Of a DNA stretch of 5,703 nucleotides, positions 1 to 5,501 are shown in pieces (within the stretch, counting starts at the first letter, position 1; each line of letters opens with the position of its first letter). The notes under the pieces are model-generated. The model searched no databases. It was given only the letters and a program-made list of their open reading frames with translations, and was not told where the DNA came from. The translations under genes and the position numbers were made by a program. Source of the stretch: Armatimonadota bacterium (GTDB lineage: Bacteria > Armatimonadota > JAAZEB01); contig DUUU01000370.1 in NCBI GenBank assembly GCA_012841485.1, positions 1 to 5,703 on the forward strand, in the 5' to 3' direction.

Positions 1-407
1 AGGTGAACGGCCAGCAGCGCGTGCGTATCCTGGAGGTGTATGAGAAGGGAGGCCGGCTCTACACGAGTTCGGGTCCACTCACGAATGTGCGCACGCTCGT
101 ACAAGCTGGGCCGCGCCTCGTGACGAATGGCCGGGTCGCCGTCGCGCGATCGCGGGAGGGTTTCCGGAACGATGTGGCCCGGCGGACGCGACACGTGGGC
201 CTCGGGCTCACTCGCGACGGGAAGCTCCTCATCGTGGCGCAATCCGATGTCACCCTGACCGAGTTCGCGCGTACCTTCGTACGCCTGGGCGCGCAGGATG
301 CGATGAACCTGGATGGCGGGAGCTCGGCCACGCTCGCCGTCAACGGGAAAGTGCGCATGGGCTCGGGGCGCATCCTTGCCGGATTGGCGATCAACTCCCC
401 CAAATAG
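1..407 (+). CDS. Phosphodiester glycosidase family protein (NAGPA-type domain), 3' part only
   Basis: The reading frame is open from the left edge (first full codon at base 3) to a TAG at 405-407, so only the last 135 codons, stop included, are present. The visible 134 residues match the C-terminal half of the NAGPA/phosphodiester glycosidase domain. The diagnostic segment is a conserved 'LGAQDAMNLDGGSSATL' block at about residues 95-111, followed by a 'VNGKV' strand and a terminal 'AGLAINSPK'. Before it, 'RHVGLGLTRDGKLLIVAQ' (about 63-80) is the usual strand pair. The GTG at base 3 is a valine codon inside the domain, not a believable start. Family members cleave sugar-1-phosphodiester linkages: the animal enzyme uncovers mannose-6-phosphate tags, and bacterial ones are usually exported and act on the envelope or on extracellular glycans. 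The substrate here cannot be told, and any signal peptide lies off the window. The next gene has its own promoter, so the two need not form an operon. Confidence 0.88.
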   Translation, partial: VNGQQRVRILEVYEKGGRLYTSSGPLTNVRTLVQAGPRLVTNGRVAVARSREGFRNDVARRTRHVGLGLTRDGKLLIVAQSDVTLTEFARTFVRLGAQDAMNLDGGSSATLAVNGKVRMGSGRILAGLAINSPK

Positions 408-422
408 CGCCCGTCGAGGCGC
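407..422 (+). terminator. Short hairpin after the glycosidase gene, possible weak terminator
   Basis: GCGCC (407-411) and GGCGC (418-422) are perfect complements around a 6-base loop, starting on the last base of the stop codon. No run of T follows, so it is not a convincing intrinsic terminator. It could equally be chance in GC-rich DNA. Confidence 0.2.
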
Positions 423-432
423 GCAGCGTTCA

Positions 433-461
433 TTGACTCCCCCCTACCCCTATGATACAAT
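433..461 (+). promoter_or_regulatory. Sigma-70-type promoter with extended -10, for the TIM-barrel gene
   Basis: TTGACT (433-438, five of six bases of the -35 consensus) is followed after exactly 17 bases by TACAAT (456-461, five of six of the -10 consensus). TG sits at 453-454, one base before the -10, which makes an extended -10. The predicted transcript start is near 468, giving a leader of about 37 bases before the ATG at 505. An ATG at 460-462 overlaps the -10 and would lie outside the transcript. This is the strongest promoter match in the window. Confidence 0.72.
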
Positions 462-485
462 GCCTTCGTCACCCCATCGCCCTGG

Positions 486-492
486 AAAGGAA
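486..492 (+). promoter_or_regulatory. Ribosome binding site of the TIM-barrel gene
   Basis: AAAGGAA lies 12 bases before the ATG at 505. That spacing is longer than ideal, but no other in-frame ATG, GTG or TTG lies between the promoter and 505, so this site and that start go together. Confidence 0.45.
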
Positions 493-504
493 CCTGGCAC
501 GAGA

Positions 505-2685
505 ATGCGACGCCACCGCTCTCTCTCATACGCTATTCTCCTCGCGGTCGCGGCGGCCACCGCGCTCCTTCCCCTGGTCAGGCCGGCCGCGGCGGCAGAG
601 AAAGCAGAGCCCGCCCCGCCGGTGATCGCCGCCCCGCCTGGGGCAGCCGGCACCTACCAGGATCGCGATGGCGTCCCGCACCCATGGCGCGTCAATGAGG
701 CGTTCGCGCTCCTGTGGGACGGCGTCCCCTACCTTCCTGCCGGGATGGTGTTCCAGCCGCGCTCCCTGGCAGAGCCCGAGAAGCCGGAGGCGTGGGAAGC
801 CGACTCCGCCCTGCTGCGCGCGTGGAAAGAAGCCGGCATTCGCGACGTGCTGATCCAGCCCGACCGGCCCGCGCCTGCGATACCGGTCGACGCCTGGCAG
901 CGCCTGATCGACCAGCTCGAGGCGCTGGGGCTGTGCTATGGGATCGCCCTGCCCATCGCTCCTATCCAGCCAGCGGCGGGCTACTATGTGCGCGCGGGCG
1001 CGTTCCGCCTGGGGCCCCTGAAGACGGCGGGCGAGCACGCGACGAAGATCACCCTCCCCGATGTGACCGACCTCCGCGCCCAGCGCATCGCCGCGGCGAG
1101 CATCGGCGTGGATTCCGGCGCGCTGCTGCGCGTGGATTGGGCGAAGGCCTCTCCGGGGGAGGGTGGCCTGCGGGCCACGGCAAACCTCGATAAGGCGCCT
1201 CGCGAGGAGACGATCATCGAGCTGCGCCCGCTCCTCGCCAGCACGCCCGGTCTGCCCGACCTGTGGAGCCACTTTGGCGCGGTCCGCGACTCGCTGATCG
1301 CCCTGGCGCCACTCAAGTTCGGGAGCGGACTTCGTTTCTTTGTACATCCACTGGCCGGCATCATCGACCTCGACGGATCTGCGGGTTACCTCGTACCCAC
1401 TTCGGAAGCCTACCGCCTGGAGTTTGAGGCGTTTCTCGCGCGCAAGTACCGCAAGATCGAGGCGTTGCGCTCTCAGTGGGACTTCCGCGGCGAGCTTCCG
1501 AGCGATCTACAGACCGCCGCGCGGCTTGTTCCCCTGGCCATCTCATCGGCCCGAGGACGGACGACGGGCTACCTGCTGGATGAGAAGGAGTCGCGCTGCT
1601 ACGCCATCAACCCCGGCGAGTCGCGCTTCTGGTATGATCACCTCTACTTCCGCGAGCACTCGCTGCGCGAGCAGGTCAACCAACTCGCCCAGTTCATCGC
1701 CGAGCAACTCGCCGACGTGCCGGTGGTGATGGAGTGTGCGGGCAGCATTCGCTACTTCCACATCAACAACCAGCCGTCTGGCGGGTTCGCCGGCATCGGG
1801 CTGCGCGCCACCCCAGAGCACGTGCCCGCCAAAACAGCCACCGCCATCGGCGCGGCGCGCCTCGCGGCAAGCCGGCCCTGGTGCCTGGCGCTCGCCCTGG
1901 AGGCGTGCGACACGGCGCCGCGGCTTGAGGCGGCCGTGAACACCGTGCGCCAGGCCGGCGCGAAGGGATGGTTTGTCGCGCCGCCATCCACGGCGCCCGC
2001 GGATCTGCCAGCGTGGGTTGCGGCCCAGCGCGCCACGCAGGAGAGCCGTGACGATGCCGCCGACTATACGCCCCGGTACCTCCTCTTCCCGCATAGCATC
2101 CGCGAGACGGGTGGCTTCGGCCACCAGCAGCTGCCGGTCGGCGCAGAGCCCGGCCCGGTGCGGGAAGACTGCTGGTGGATTCCGACCCTGGCCGGGTGGG
2201 ACCCGATCGACCTCGGGCCGGATCTTCGCGGCTTCGGGATCCGCGACCAGTCGGGCTACCGCATCCTGATGTGGTCGCCCAAGGGCAAGCGCCGCATCCA
2301 CCTCCTGCCGCGCACCTACGAGACCGTGGAGGTGCGCAATCTCGACGGCAAGGTGATCGCCCGGCATAGGAAGGGCAAGCGCCTCCGCATTGATCTCAGC
2401 GAGCAGCCGGTGATCATCACTCAGCTCAACCCGCTGCAGGCCACGCCGATTGAGGTGGCCCAGGCCGAGCTCGAAGAGTTGGACCGAATGACGCGCGAAC
2501 TGGGCTTGAAGGGGCACAGCGTGCGCGCGCTTCAAGGTGCCCTCTCGCTCGCGCGCACCCTCAAGCCGGAGGTGGACCCCATGGGCGTTCGCCAGCTCAT
2601 CCGCGCGCCCCTAGCGGCGGCGCGCCGCCTCCTGGAGGCCCCCGAAACGCCCCAGGCACCTCCGACGATGCAGAGTCTGGAGTAG
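505..2685 (+). CDS. Exported TIM-barrel protein, divergent glycoside-hydrolase-like
   Basis: The product has 726 residues. I chose the ATG at 505 because it lies just downstream of the promoter and opens with a textbook Sec signal peptide: basic 'MRRHR', a hydrophobic core (about 8-25) and an alanine-rich cleavage zone near residues 28-31. There is no lipobox cysteine. An Ala/Pro-rich linker (about 31-48) follows. Residues about 65-155 ('WDGVPYLPAGMVFQP', then alternating helices and strands) resemble the first half of a hydrolase TIM barrel. An insert of strands (about 160-240) comes next, then barrel-like strands at 'GLRFFVHPLAG' (275-285), 'VPVVMECAG' (405-413), 'CLALALEACD' (460-469) and 'KGWFVAPPS' (487-495). 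'FLARKYRKIEALRSQW' (310-325) recalls the helix seen in GH42-like enzymes. Residues about 575-642 look like a beta-sandwich, and 645-715 are helical. Glu410, Glu467, Asp359 and Glu360 are candidate active-site acids, but I see no known family catalytic signature. It probably acts on glycans outside the membrane; the exact activity is unknown. The gene stands alone between two likely promoters. Confidence 0.75.
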   Translation: MRRHRSLSYAILLAVAAATALLPLVRPAAAAEKAEPAPPVIAAPPGAAGTYQDRDGVPHPWRVNEAFALLWDGVPYLPAGMVFQPRSLAEPEKPEAWEADSALLRAWKEAGIRDVLIQPDRPAPAIPVDAWQRLIDQLEALGLCYGIALPIAPIQPAAGYYVRAGAFRLGPLKTAGEHATKITLPDVTDLRAQRIAAASIGVDSGALLRVDWAKASPGEGGLRATANLDKAPREETIIELRPLLASTPGLPDLWSHFGAVRDSLIALAPLKFGSGLRFFVHPLAGIIDLDGSAGYLVPTSEAYRLEFEAFLARKYRKIEALRSQWDFRGELPSDLQTAARLVPLAISSARGRTTGYLLDEKESRCYAINPGESRFWYDHLYFREHSLREQVNQLAQFIAEQLADVPVVMECAGSIRYFHINNQPSGGFAGIGLRATPEHVPAKTATAIGAARLAASRPWCLALALEACDTAPRLEAAVNTVRQAGAKGWFVAPPSTAPADLPAWVAAQRATQESRDDAADYTPRYLLFPHSIRETGGFGHQQLPVGAEPGPVREDCWWIPTLAGWDPIDLGPDLRGFGIRDQSGYRILMWSPKGKRRIHLLPRTYETVEVRNLDGKVIARHRKGKRLRIDLSEQPVIITQLNPLQATPIEVAQAELEELDRMTRELGLKGHSVRALQGALSLARTLKPEVDPMGVRQLIRAPLAAARRLLEAPETPQAPPTMQSLE

Positions 2686-2717
2686 CCTTGTGGCCGCGCC
2701 GCTCTCTCTGTGGCATG
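2684..2717. repeat. Upstream copy of a diverged direct repeat
   Basis: This copy begins inside the TAG stop of the TIM-barrel gene and matches the segment at 2754-2788, exactly 70 bp downstream at its left end. The first 24 bases align without gaps with three differences, all transitions. The rest aligns with one one-base gap and ends in GCATG in both copies. Its role is unknown; it could be a duplicated regulatory segment. Confidence 0.55.
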
Positions 2718-2720
2718 GCA

Positions 2721-2750
2721 TTGGTTCGCTCAGCGCCGGCGAGGTATGCT
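2721..2750 (+). promoter_or_regulatory. Candidate promoter for the dehydrogenase-kinase unit
   Basis: TTGGTT (2721-2726) and TATGCT (2745-2750) are separated by 18 bases. The -35 matches three of six consensus positions and the -10 four of six. It lies in the spacer between the two repeat copies, about 55 bp before the dehydrogenase start. It is a weak candidate, favoured because the two genes downstream need a promoter and the upstream gene is of a different kind. Confidence 0.3.
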
Positions 2751-2753
2751 CGC

Positions 2754-2788
2754 AGCCTTGCGACCGCGCTGCTCTCTATGGTAGCATG
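2754..2788. repeat. Downstream copy of the diverged direct repeat
   Basis: This is the partner of 2684-2717. It ends seven bases before the SD of the dehydrogenase gene, so it lies in that gene's leader or core promoter. It also contains a second weak promoter-like pair, TTGCGA (2758-2763) and TAGCAT (2782-2787), 18 bases apart with TG just before the -10. The upstream copy keeps the TTG of the -35 but has a poorer -10. Confidence 0.55.
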
Positions 2789-2794
2789 AGGGGT

Positions 2795-2800
2795 GGAGGG
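2795..2800 (+). promoter_or_regulatory. Ribosome binding site deciding the dehydrogenase start
   Basis: GGAGGG ends four bases before the ATG at 2805. A GTG at 2793 in the same frame overlaps this site and would only add four residues to the conserved 'MKAVVI' beginning, so ATG 2805 is preferred. Confidence 0.65.
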
Positions 2801-2804
2801 CTTG

Positions 2805-3821
2805 ATGAAAGCTGTTGTCATTGATGAACCGCGCTCGGTGCGCCTCGCAGACCTTCCCATGCCCCACGCCGGAGCCGATGAAGTCGTGATCCGCGTGCGA
2901 GCGTGTGGCGTCTGCGGCACCGATCTTCATATCTTTCACGGTGGATTCCGTGCCGATTATCCGGTGATCCCAGGTCATGAGTTCAGCGGCGAGGTGGTGG
3001 AGGCCGGCGCCGCGGTCGAGCATGTGCGCGTGGGCGACCACGTCACCGTTGACCCAAACATCTCATGCGGCGTCTGCCCCTTCTGCCGGCGCGGCGAGAT
3101 ACACCTGTGCAGCCACCTCACGGCTCTCGGGGTAAATCGACCAGGTGGTTTCCAGGAGTTCTGCCTGGCGCCCGCGAAGCAGGTATACCAGTTGCCCCTC
3201 GACCTCCCCTGGGAGGCAGGGGCGTTCGTGGAGCCGCTGGCTTGTTGCGTTCATGGGATCGACCGCGCGCAGATCCAGGCTTCTGATACGGTCGTGATCC
3301 TAGGTGCAGGCTCGATTGGCCTGCTGATCACCCAGTTGGTCCGGTTGGCGGGCGCGTCGCGGGTGATCGTCTCTGAACCCTCGGAGGAAAAGGCGGAGTT
3401 GGCACGCGCATTGGGAGCAGATACCGTGCTTAACCCCAGATCGACGGATCTCACGGAGGTCGTGCGCGATCTGACGGGGATCGGCGCGGATCTGGTGATC
3501 GAGTGTGTCGGCCATCCGGGCACTGTGGCCCAGGCGTTGACACTCCCCCGGCGCGGCGGGCGGGTGCTTCTCTTCGGGGTCAACCCGAAGGAGGCCGAAG
3601 TACCCATCCGGCCCTACGAGGTGTTCCTGAACGAACTGACGATCATCGGATCCTATATCAATCCCTGCACGCACGCACGCGCTATCGACCTGATCGCCAG
3701 CGGCAGAGTGAAGGTAGATCCGCTGGTCTCGCACCGGCTTCCGCTCGACGATTTCCCGCGCGTGATGGAGGTTGCTGAAGCGGGTGGAGCCGTCAAGACC
3801 ATGGTAGCCGGTCGGTCCTAG
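2805..3821 (+). CDS. Zinc-dependent medium-chain alcohol/polyol dehydrogenase
   Basis: The product has 338 residues, the normal length for the sorbitol/threonine dehydrogenase branch of the medium-chain dehydrogenases. These are cytoplasmic NAD(P)-dependent enzymes that oxidise a secondary alcohol of a sugar, polyol or amino acid to a ketone. The N-terminal catalytic domain shows 'CGVCGTDLH', with Cys37 as the expected catalytic zinc ligand, then 'GHE' (His58, Glu59) and 'VEP' (Glu143). The structural zinc loop is complete: Cys88, Cys91, Cys94 and Cys102. The Rossmann domain has 'GAGSIG' at 167-172 and an acidic Glu191 at the end of the second strand, which favours NAD over NADP. All key residues are present, so the enzyme should be active. 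The kinase gene follows after 32 bp and is probably cotranscribed, which suggests a sugar or polyol substrate. Relatives include L-iditol 2-dehydrogenase, threonine 3-dehydrogenase and galactitol-1-phosphate dehydrogenase, and sequence alone does not choose between them. Confidence 0.93.
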   Translation: MKAVVIDEPRSVRLADLPMPHAGADEVVIRVRACGVCGTDLHIFHGGFRADYPVIPGHEFSGEVVEAGAAVEHVRVGDHVTVDPNISCGVCPFCRRGEIHLCSHLTALGVNRPGGFQEFCLAPAKQVYQLPLDLPWEAGAFVEPLACCVHGIDRAQIQASDTVVILGAGSIGLLITQLVRLAGASRVIVSEPSEEKAELARALGADTVLNPRSTDLTEVVRDLTGIGADLVIECVGHPGTVAQALTLPRRGGRVLLFGVNPKEAEVPIRPYEVFLNELTIIGSYINPCTHARAIDLIASGRVKVDPLVSHRLPLDDFPRVMEVAEAGGAVKTMVAGRS

Positions 3822-3838
3822 CGTCCGGTCGGCCGCTA
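3819..3838 (+). other. Small intercistronic hairpin spanning the dehydrogenase stop codon
   Basis: TAGCG (3819-3823, starting with the TAG stop) pairs perfectly with CGCTA (3834-3838). Inside it CC (3825-3826) can pair with GG (3831-3832). The hairpin ends directly before the kinase SD. The octamer CCGGTCGG also occurs twice here (3808-3815 and 3825-3832). No T run follows, so it is not a terminator. It might influence message stability or kinase translation, or be incidental. Confidence 0.3.
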
Positions 3839-3846
3839 AGGGAGGT
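3839..3846 (+). promoter_or_regulatory. Strong ribosome binding site of the kinase gene
   Basis: AGGGAGGT lies seven bases before the GTG at 3854, a near-ideal SD and spacing. It supports GTG as the real initiator. Confidence 0.8.
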
Positions 3847-3853
3847 AACTGGC

Positions 3854-4798
3854 GTGAGCGACGTCGTATCGCTGGGCATCCTGGTCGCCGACGTGGTGGC
3901 CAAGCCCATCAAGCAATGGCCTGAAGAAGGGCAGCTGGTTCTGGTCGACCAGTTTGAGCTGCACACCGGCGGATGCGCGATGAGCACTGCCGTGGCGCTA
4001 TCGCGCCTGGGGCTCTCGGCGGGCATCATCGGCAAAGTGGGACAAGACGCCTTCGGTGACTATCTCATCGCCGCGTTGCAGCGCGAGGGAGTGGATACCG
4101 CAGGAATACGCCGGCAAGAGGGCGTGAATACCTCGGCTTCCATGGTCTGCGTCGCTCCGAGTGGCGAGCGCTCTTTCATTCACTACCTGGGGGCCAACGC
4201 CGAACTAGGTGCCGATGACGTGGATTTCGATATCGTCGGGCGCGCCAAGGTGCTGCATATCGGCGCGGCGCTGCTCATCCCGAAGCTGGATGGCGCCCCG
4301 CTAGCCGGCGTCTTGAAGCGAGCCCAGGAGCTGGGCGTCACCACCGTCCTCGACACCGCCTGGGATGGGCGCGGCCGCTGGATGGAGGCCGTGGGCCCCT
4401 GCCTTCCCTACACCGACTACTGCGTTCCCAGTTATGAGGAAGCGCGCATGCTCACCGGCGAGCGTGACCCAGCCGCGATGGCCCGCGTCTTCCTCGCCGC
4501 CGGCGTGAAGCATGTCGGCATCAAACTGGGCGAGAAGGGATGCTACGTCCGCTCGGCCCATGAGGAGCACCAGCTTCCTCCCTACCAGGTGGAAGCCGTA
4601 GACGCCACCGGGGCCGGCGATTCGTGGGTTGCTGGCTTCATCACCGGGATCGTCACCGGGCGCTCGCTCGTGGAGACGGCCCGGCTCGGGAACGCGGTGG
4701 GCGCCCTGTCCGTCACCGCGATGGGCGCGACAAACGGGATTCGCTCGCTGGCGGAGACCGAGGAGTTCATGCGGCAGACGCCCGTGCGCGAAGAGTGA
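3854..4798 (+). CDS. PfkB/ribokinase-family carbohydrate kinase
   Basis: The product has 314 residues, typical of the PfkB family, which transfers the ATP gamma-phosphate to a sugar, nucleoside or related hydroxyl in the cytoplasm. The start is a GTG behind a strong SD. The N-terminal strand 'VSLGILVADVVAKP' carries Asp13, expected to hold the substrate. Signature 1 is present as 'GGCAMSTAVALSRLG' (39-53). Signature 2 is intact as 'DATGAGDSWVAGF' (250-262), with the anion-hole GAG (253-255) and catalytic base Asp256. 'GIKLGEKGCYV' (222-232) is the usual nucleotide-domain strand pair. The asparagine normally found in signature 1 is a serine (Ser44), and the position of ribokinase Asn14 is Val11, so the substrate is probably not ribose. 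Coupling to the dehydrogenase 32 bp upstream suggests it phosphorylates the keto-sugar product. Fructose-, ketodeoxygluconate- or nucleoside-type substrates are all possible. Confidence 0.92.
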   Translation: MSDVVSLGILVADVVAKPIKQWPEEGQLVLVDQFELHTGGCAMSTAVALSRLGLSAGIIGKVGQDAFGDYLIAALQREGVDTAGIRRQEGVNTSASMVCVAPSGERSFIHYLGANAELGADDVDFDIVGRAKVLHIGAALLIPKLDGAPLAGVLKRAQELGVTTVLDTAWDGRGRWMEAVGPCLPYTDYCVPSYEEARMLTGERDPAAMARVFLAAGVKHVGIKLGEKGCYVRSAHEEHQLPPYQVEAVDATGAGDSWVAGFITGIVTGRSLVETARLGNAVGALSVTAMGATNGIRSLAETEEFMRQTPVREE

Positions 4799-4827
4799 CG
4801 CCCCTTGCCAGGGAGCGCGCCCCCGCT

Positions 4828-4860
4828 GGCGGAGATGCCCTATGCCTGCTCCGCTCCGCC
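4828..4860. terminator. Inverted repeat between convergent genes, possible terminator
   Basis: GGCGGAG (4828-4834) is a perfect complement of CTCCGCC (4854-4860), and its inner six bases can instead pair with CTCCGC at 4849-4854. It sits between the kinase stop (4798) and the minus-strand stop (4862), where a bidirectional terminator would be expected. There is no T tract on either strand and the loop is long, so support is weak. Confidence 0.22.
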
Positions 4861-4861
4861 C

Positions 4862-5485
4862 TCACCCGGCGCGAGCGGAGCGTTCGATTCTCCGTCTCTC
4901 GCGTGCCAGGCGGTCGTTCAGCTCGCGCATCAGCCACTCATTGTCCGCCGCGGAGGGGAGATGAGTGACCGGGATGGTCCACGGGCCAATATGGAAGCAG
5001 ACAGGGCCATCGGCGCGTGCCCCGGCGCAATGGAACGCGCGCACGGCGCCGGCGGGATAGCCCCGCCGGATCGAGAGCGCCCCCAGCGCCGCGACGTGCC
5101 AGACTCGGCGATCCCACACGCCCCAGGTGTGCCGGACGCCACGCCAGCGCAGCGCGCGCGCTCCCAGGCCGATGAGGCCTCCCAGGACGATGGCGGGCAG
5201 CAGCACGCCGTAGTGAATCATCCACGCCGCGGACACCAGGCAGGCAAGGAGGAGCAGCGCGTAGCAGAGCGCGTCTGGAAGCGGCGCGGTGAAGGTGACC
5301 CCGCGCGCATCGCAACGGATATCGGCCCCGCTCGGCGGGCGGACGCTCCAGAGGTCCGGCAGATCGGTGCGACACGCGAAGGCGCGCCGGCAGCCCAGAC
5401 ACTCCCGGGAGCCGGGCACCGCGAACCCCTCCTCCTGGCGCGCGCGAGCACACCCCTGGCATGATTCCGAGTTCATGGCAGCCAT
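4862..5485 (-). CDS. Putative membrane protein: CxxC pairs, membrane hairpin and possible PH-like tail
   Basis: The product has 207 residues and no family that I can name. The start is the ATG at 5485, because GGAGG lies four bases upstream and the protein context becomes sensible there. The ATG at 5476 (Met4) is the alternative, with a 13-base spacing. The N-terminus has Cys9-x2-Cys12 and Cys29-x2-Cys32, followed by Cys38, a pattern that could bind zinc as a small ribbon. Residues about 72-92 and 94-113 are two hydrophobic segments separated by only a residue, so they form a membrane hairpin with both ends on the same face, probably cytoplasmic given the flanking Arg residues. The remaining ~90 residues alternate short strands ('WHVAALGALSIRRGYP', 'VCFHIGPWTIPV') and end in a charged helix beginning 'NEWLMRELNDRLARERRR'. 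This resembles bacterial membrane-hairpin proteins with a PH-like fold, but that is inference. It is convergent with the kinase and divergent from the PHP gene. Confidence 0.7.
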   Translation of the reverse strand: MAAMNSESCQGCARARQEEGFAVPGSRECLGCRRAFACRTDLPDLWSVRPPSGADIRCDARGVTFTAPLPDALCYALLLLACLVSAAWMIHYGVLLPAIVLGGLIGLGARALRWRGVRHTWGVWDRRVWHVAALGALSIRRGYPAGAVRAFHCAGARADGPVCFHIGPWTIPVTHLPSAADNEWLMRELNDRLARERRRIERSARAG

Positions 5486-5489
5486 CTCT

Positions 5490-5494
5490 CCTCC
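5490..5494 (-). promoter_or_regulatory. Ribosome binding site of the minus-strand membrane-protein gene
   Basis: Read on the minus strand, GGAGG is followed by AGAG and then the ATG at 5485, so the spacing is four bases. It decides for ATG 5485 over the longer open frame that begins at 5638. Confidence 0.6.
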
Positions 5495-5495
5495 T

Positions 5496-5501
5496 ATTAT
5501 A
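5496..5501 (-). promoter_or_regulatory. Perfect TATAAT on the minus strand, possible -10 for a near-leaderless message
   Basis: The minus strand reads TATAAT exactly, only ten bases before the ATG at 5485. No TTGACA-like hexamer sits 16-18 bases upstream and there is no TG extension. If it is used, transcription would begin around 5489-5490, within or just after the SD, leaving almost no leader. It may instead be a coincidental AT-rich patch beside the SD. Confidence 0.35.

Noticed and set aside
313..504. Upstream extension of the TIM-barrel gene
   Set aside because: It overlaps the conserved end of the glycosidase gene in another frame and the promoter. The added residues are Arg/Pro/Ser-rich and would bury the signal peptide.
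526..1347. Minus-strand open frame of 273 codons opposite the signal-peptide end of the TIM-barrel gene
   Set aside because: It is an antisense shadow with low-complexity Arg/Gln-rich translation and no believable motif.
1543..2535. Long open frame on the minus strand (330 codons) opposite the TIM-barrel gene
   Set aside because: It is antisense to a gene with a promoter, a signal peptide and sensible fold elements. Long shadow frames are expected in GC-rich coding DNA, and its translation is Arg/Ala/Gly-rich with no domain I recognise.
2793..2804. GTG start for the dehydrogenase four codons earlier
   Set aside because: The GTG overlaps the only SD sequence. ATG 2805 gives the usual 'MKAVVI' beginning of the family.
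3065..3286. Alternative-frame small ORFs within the dehydrogenase and kinase genes
   Set aside because: They are shadows of well-supported genes, with no SD and no domain content.
4805..5464. Plus-strand open frame of 219 codons
   Set aside because: It lies opposite the minus-strand membrane-protein gene, which has an SD, cysteine pairs and membrane segments. The plus-strand translation is low-complexity, rich in Arg, Ala, Pro and Gln.
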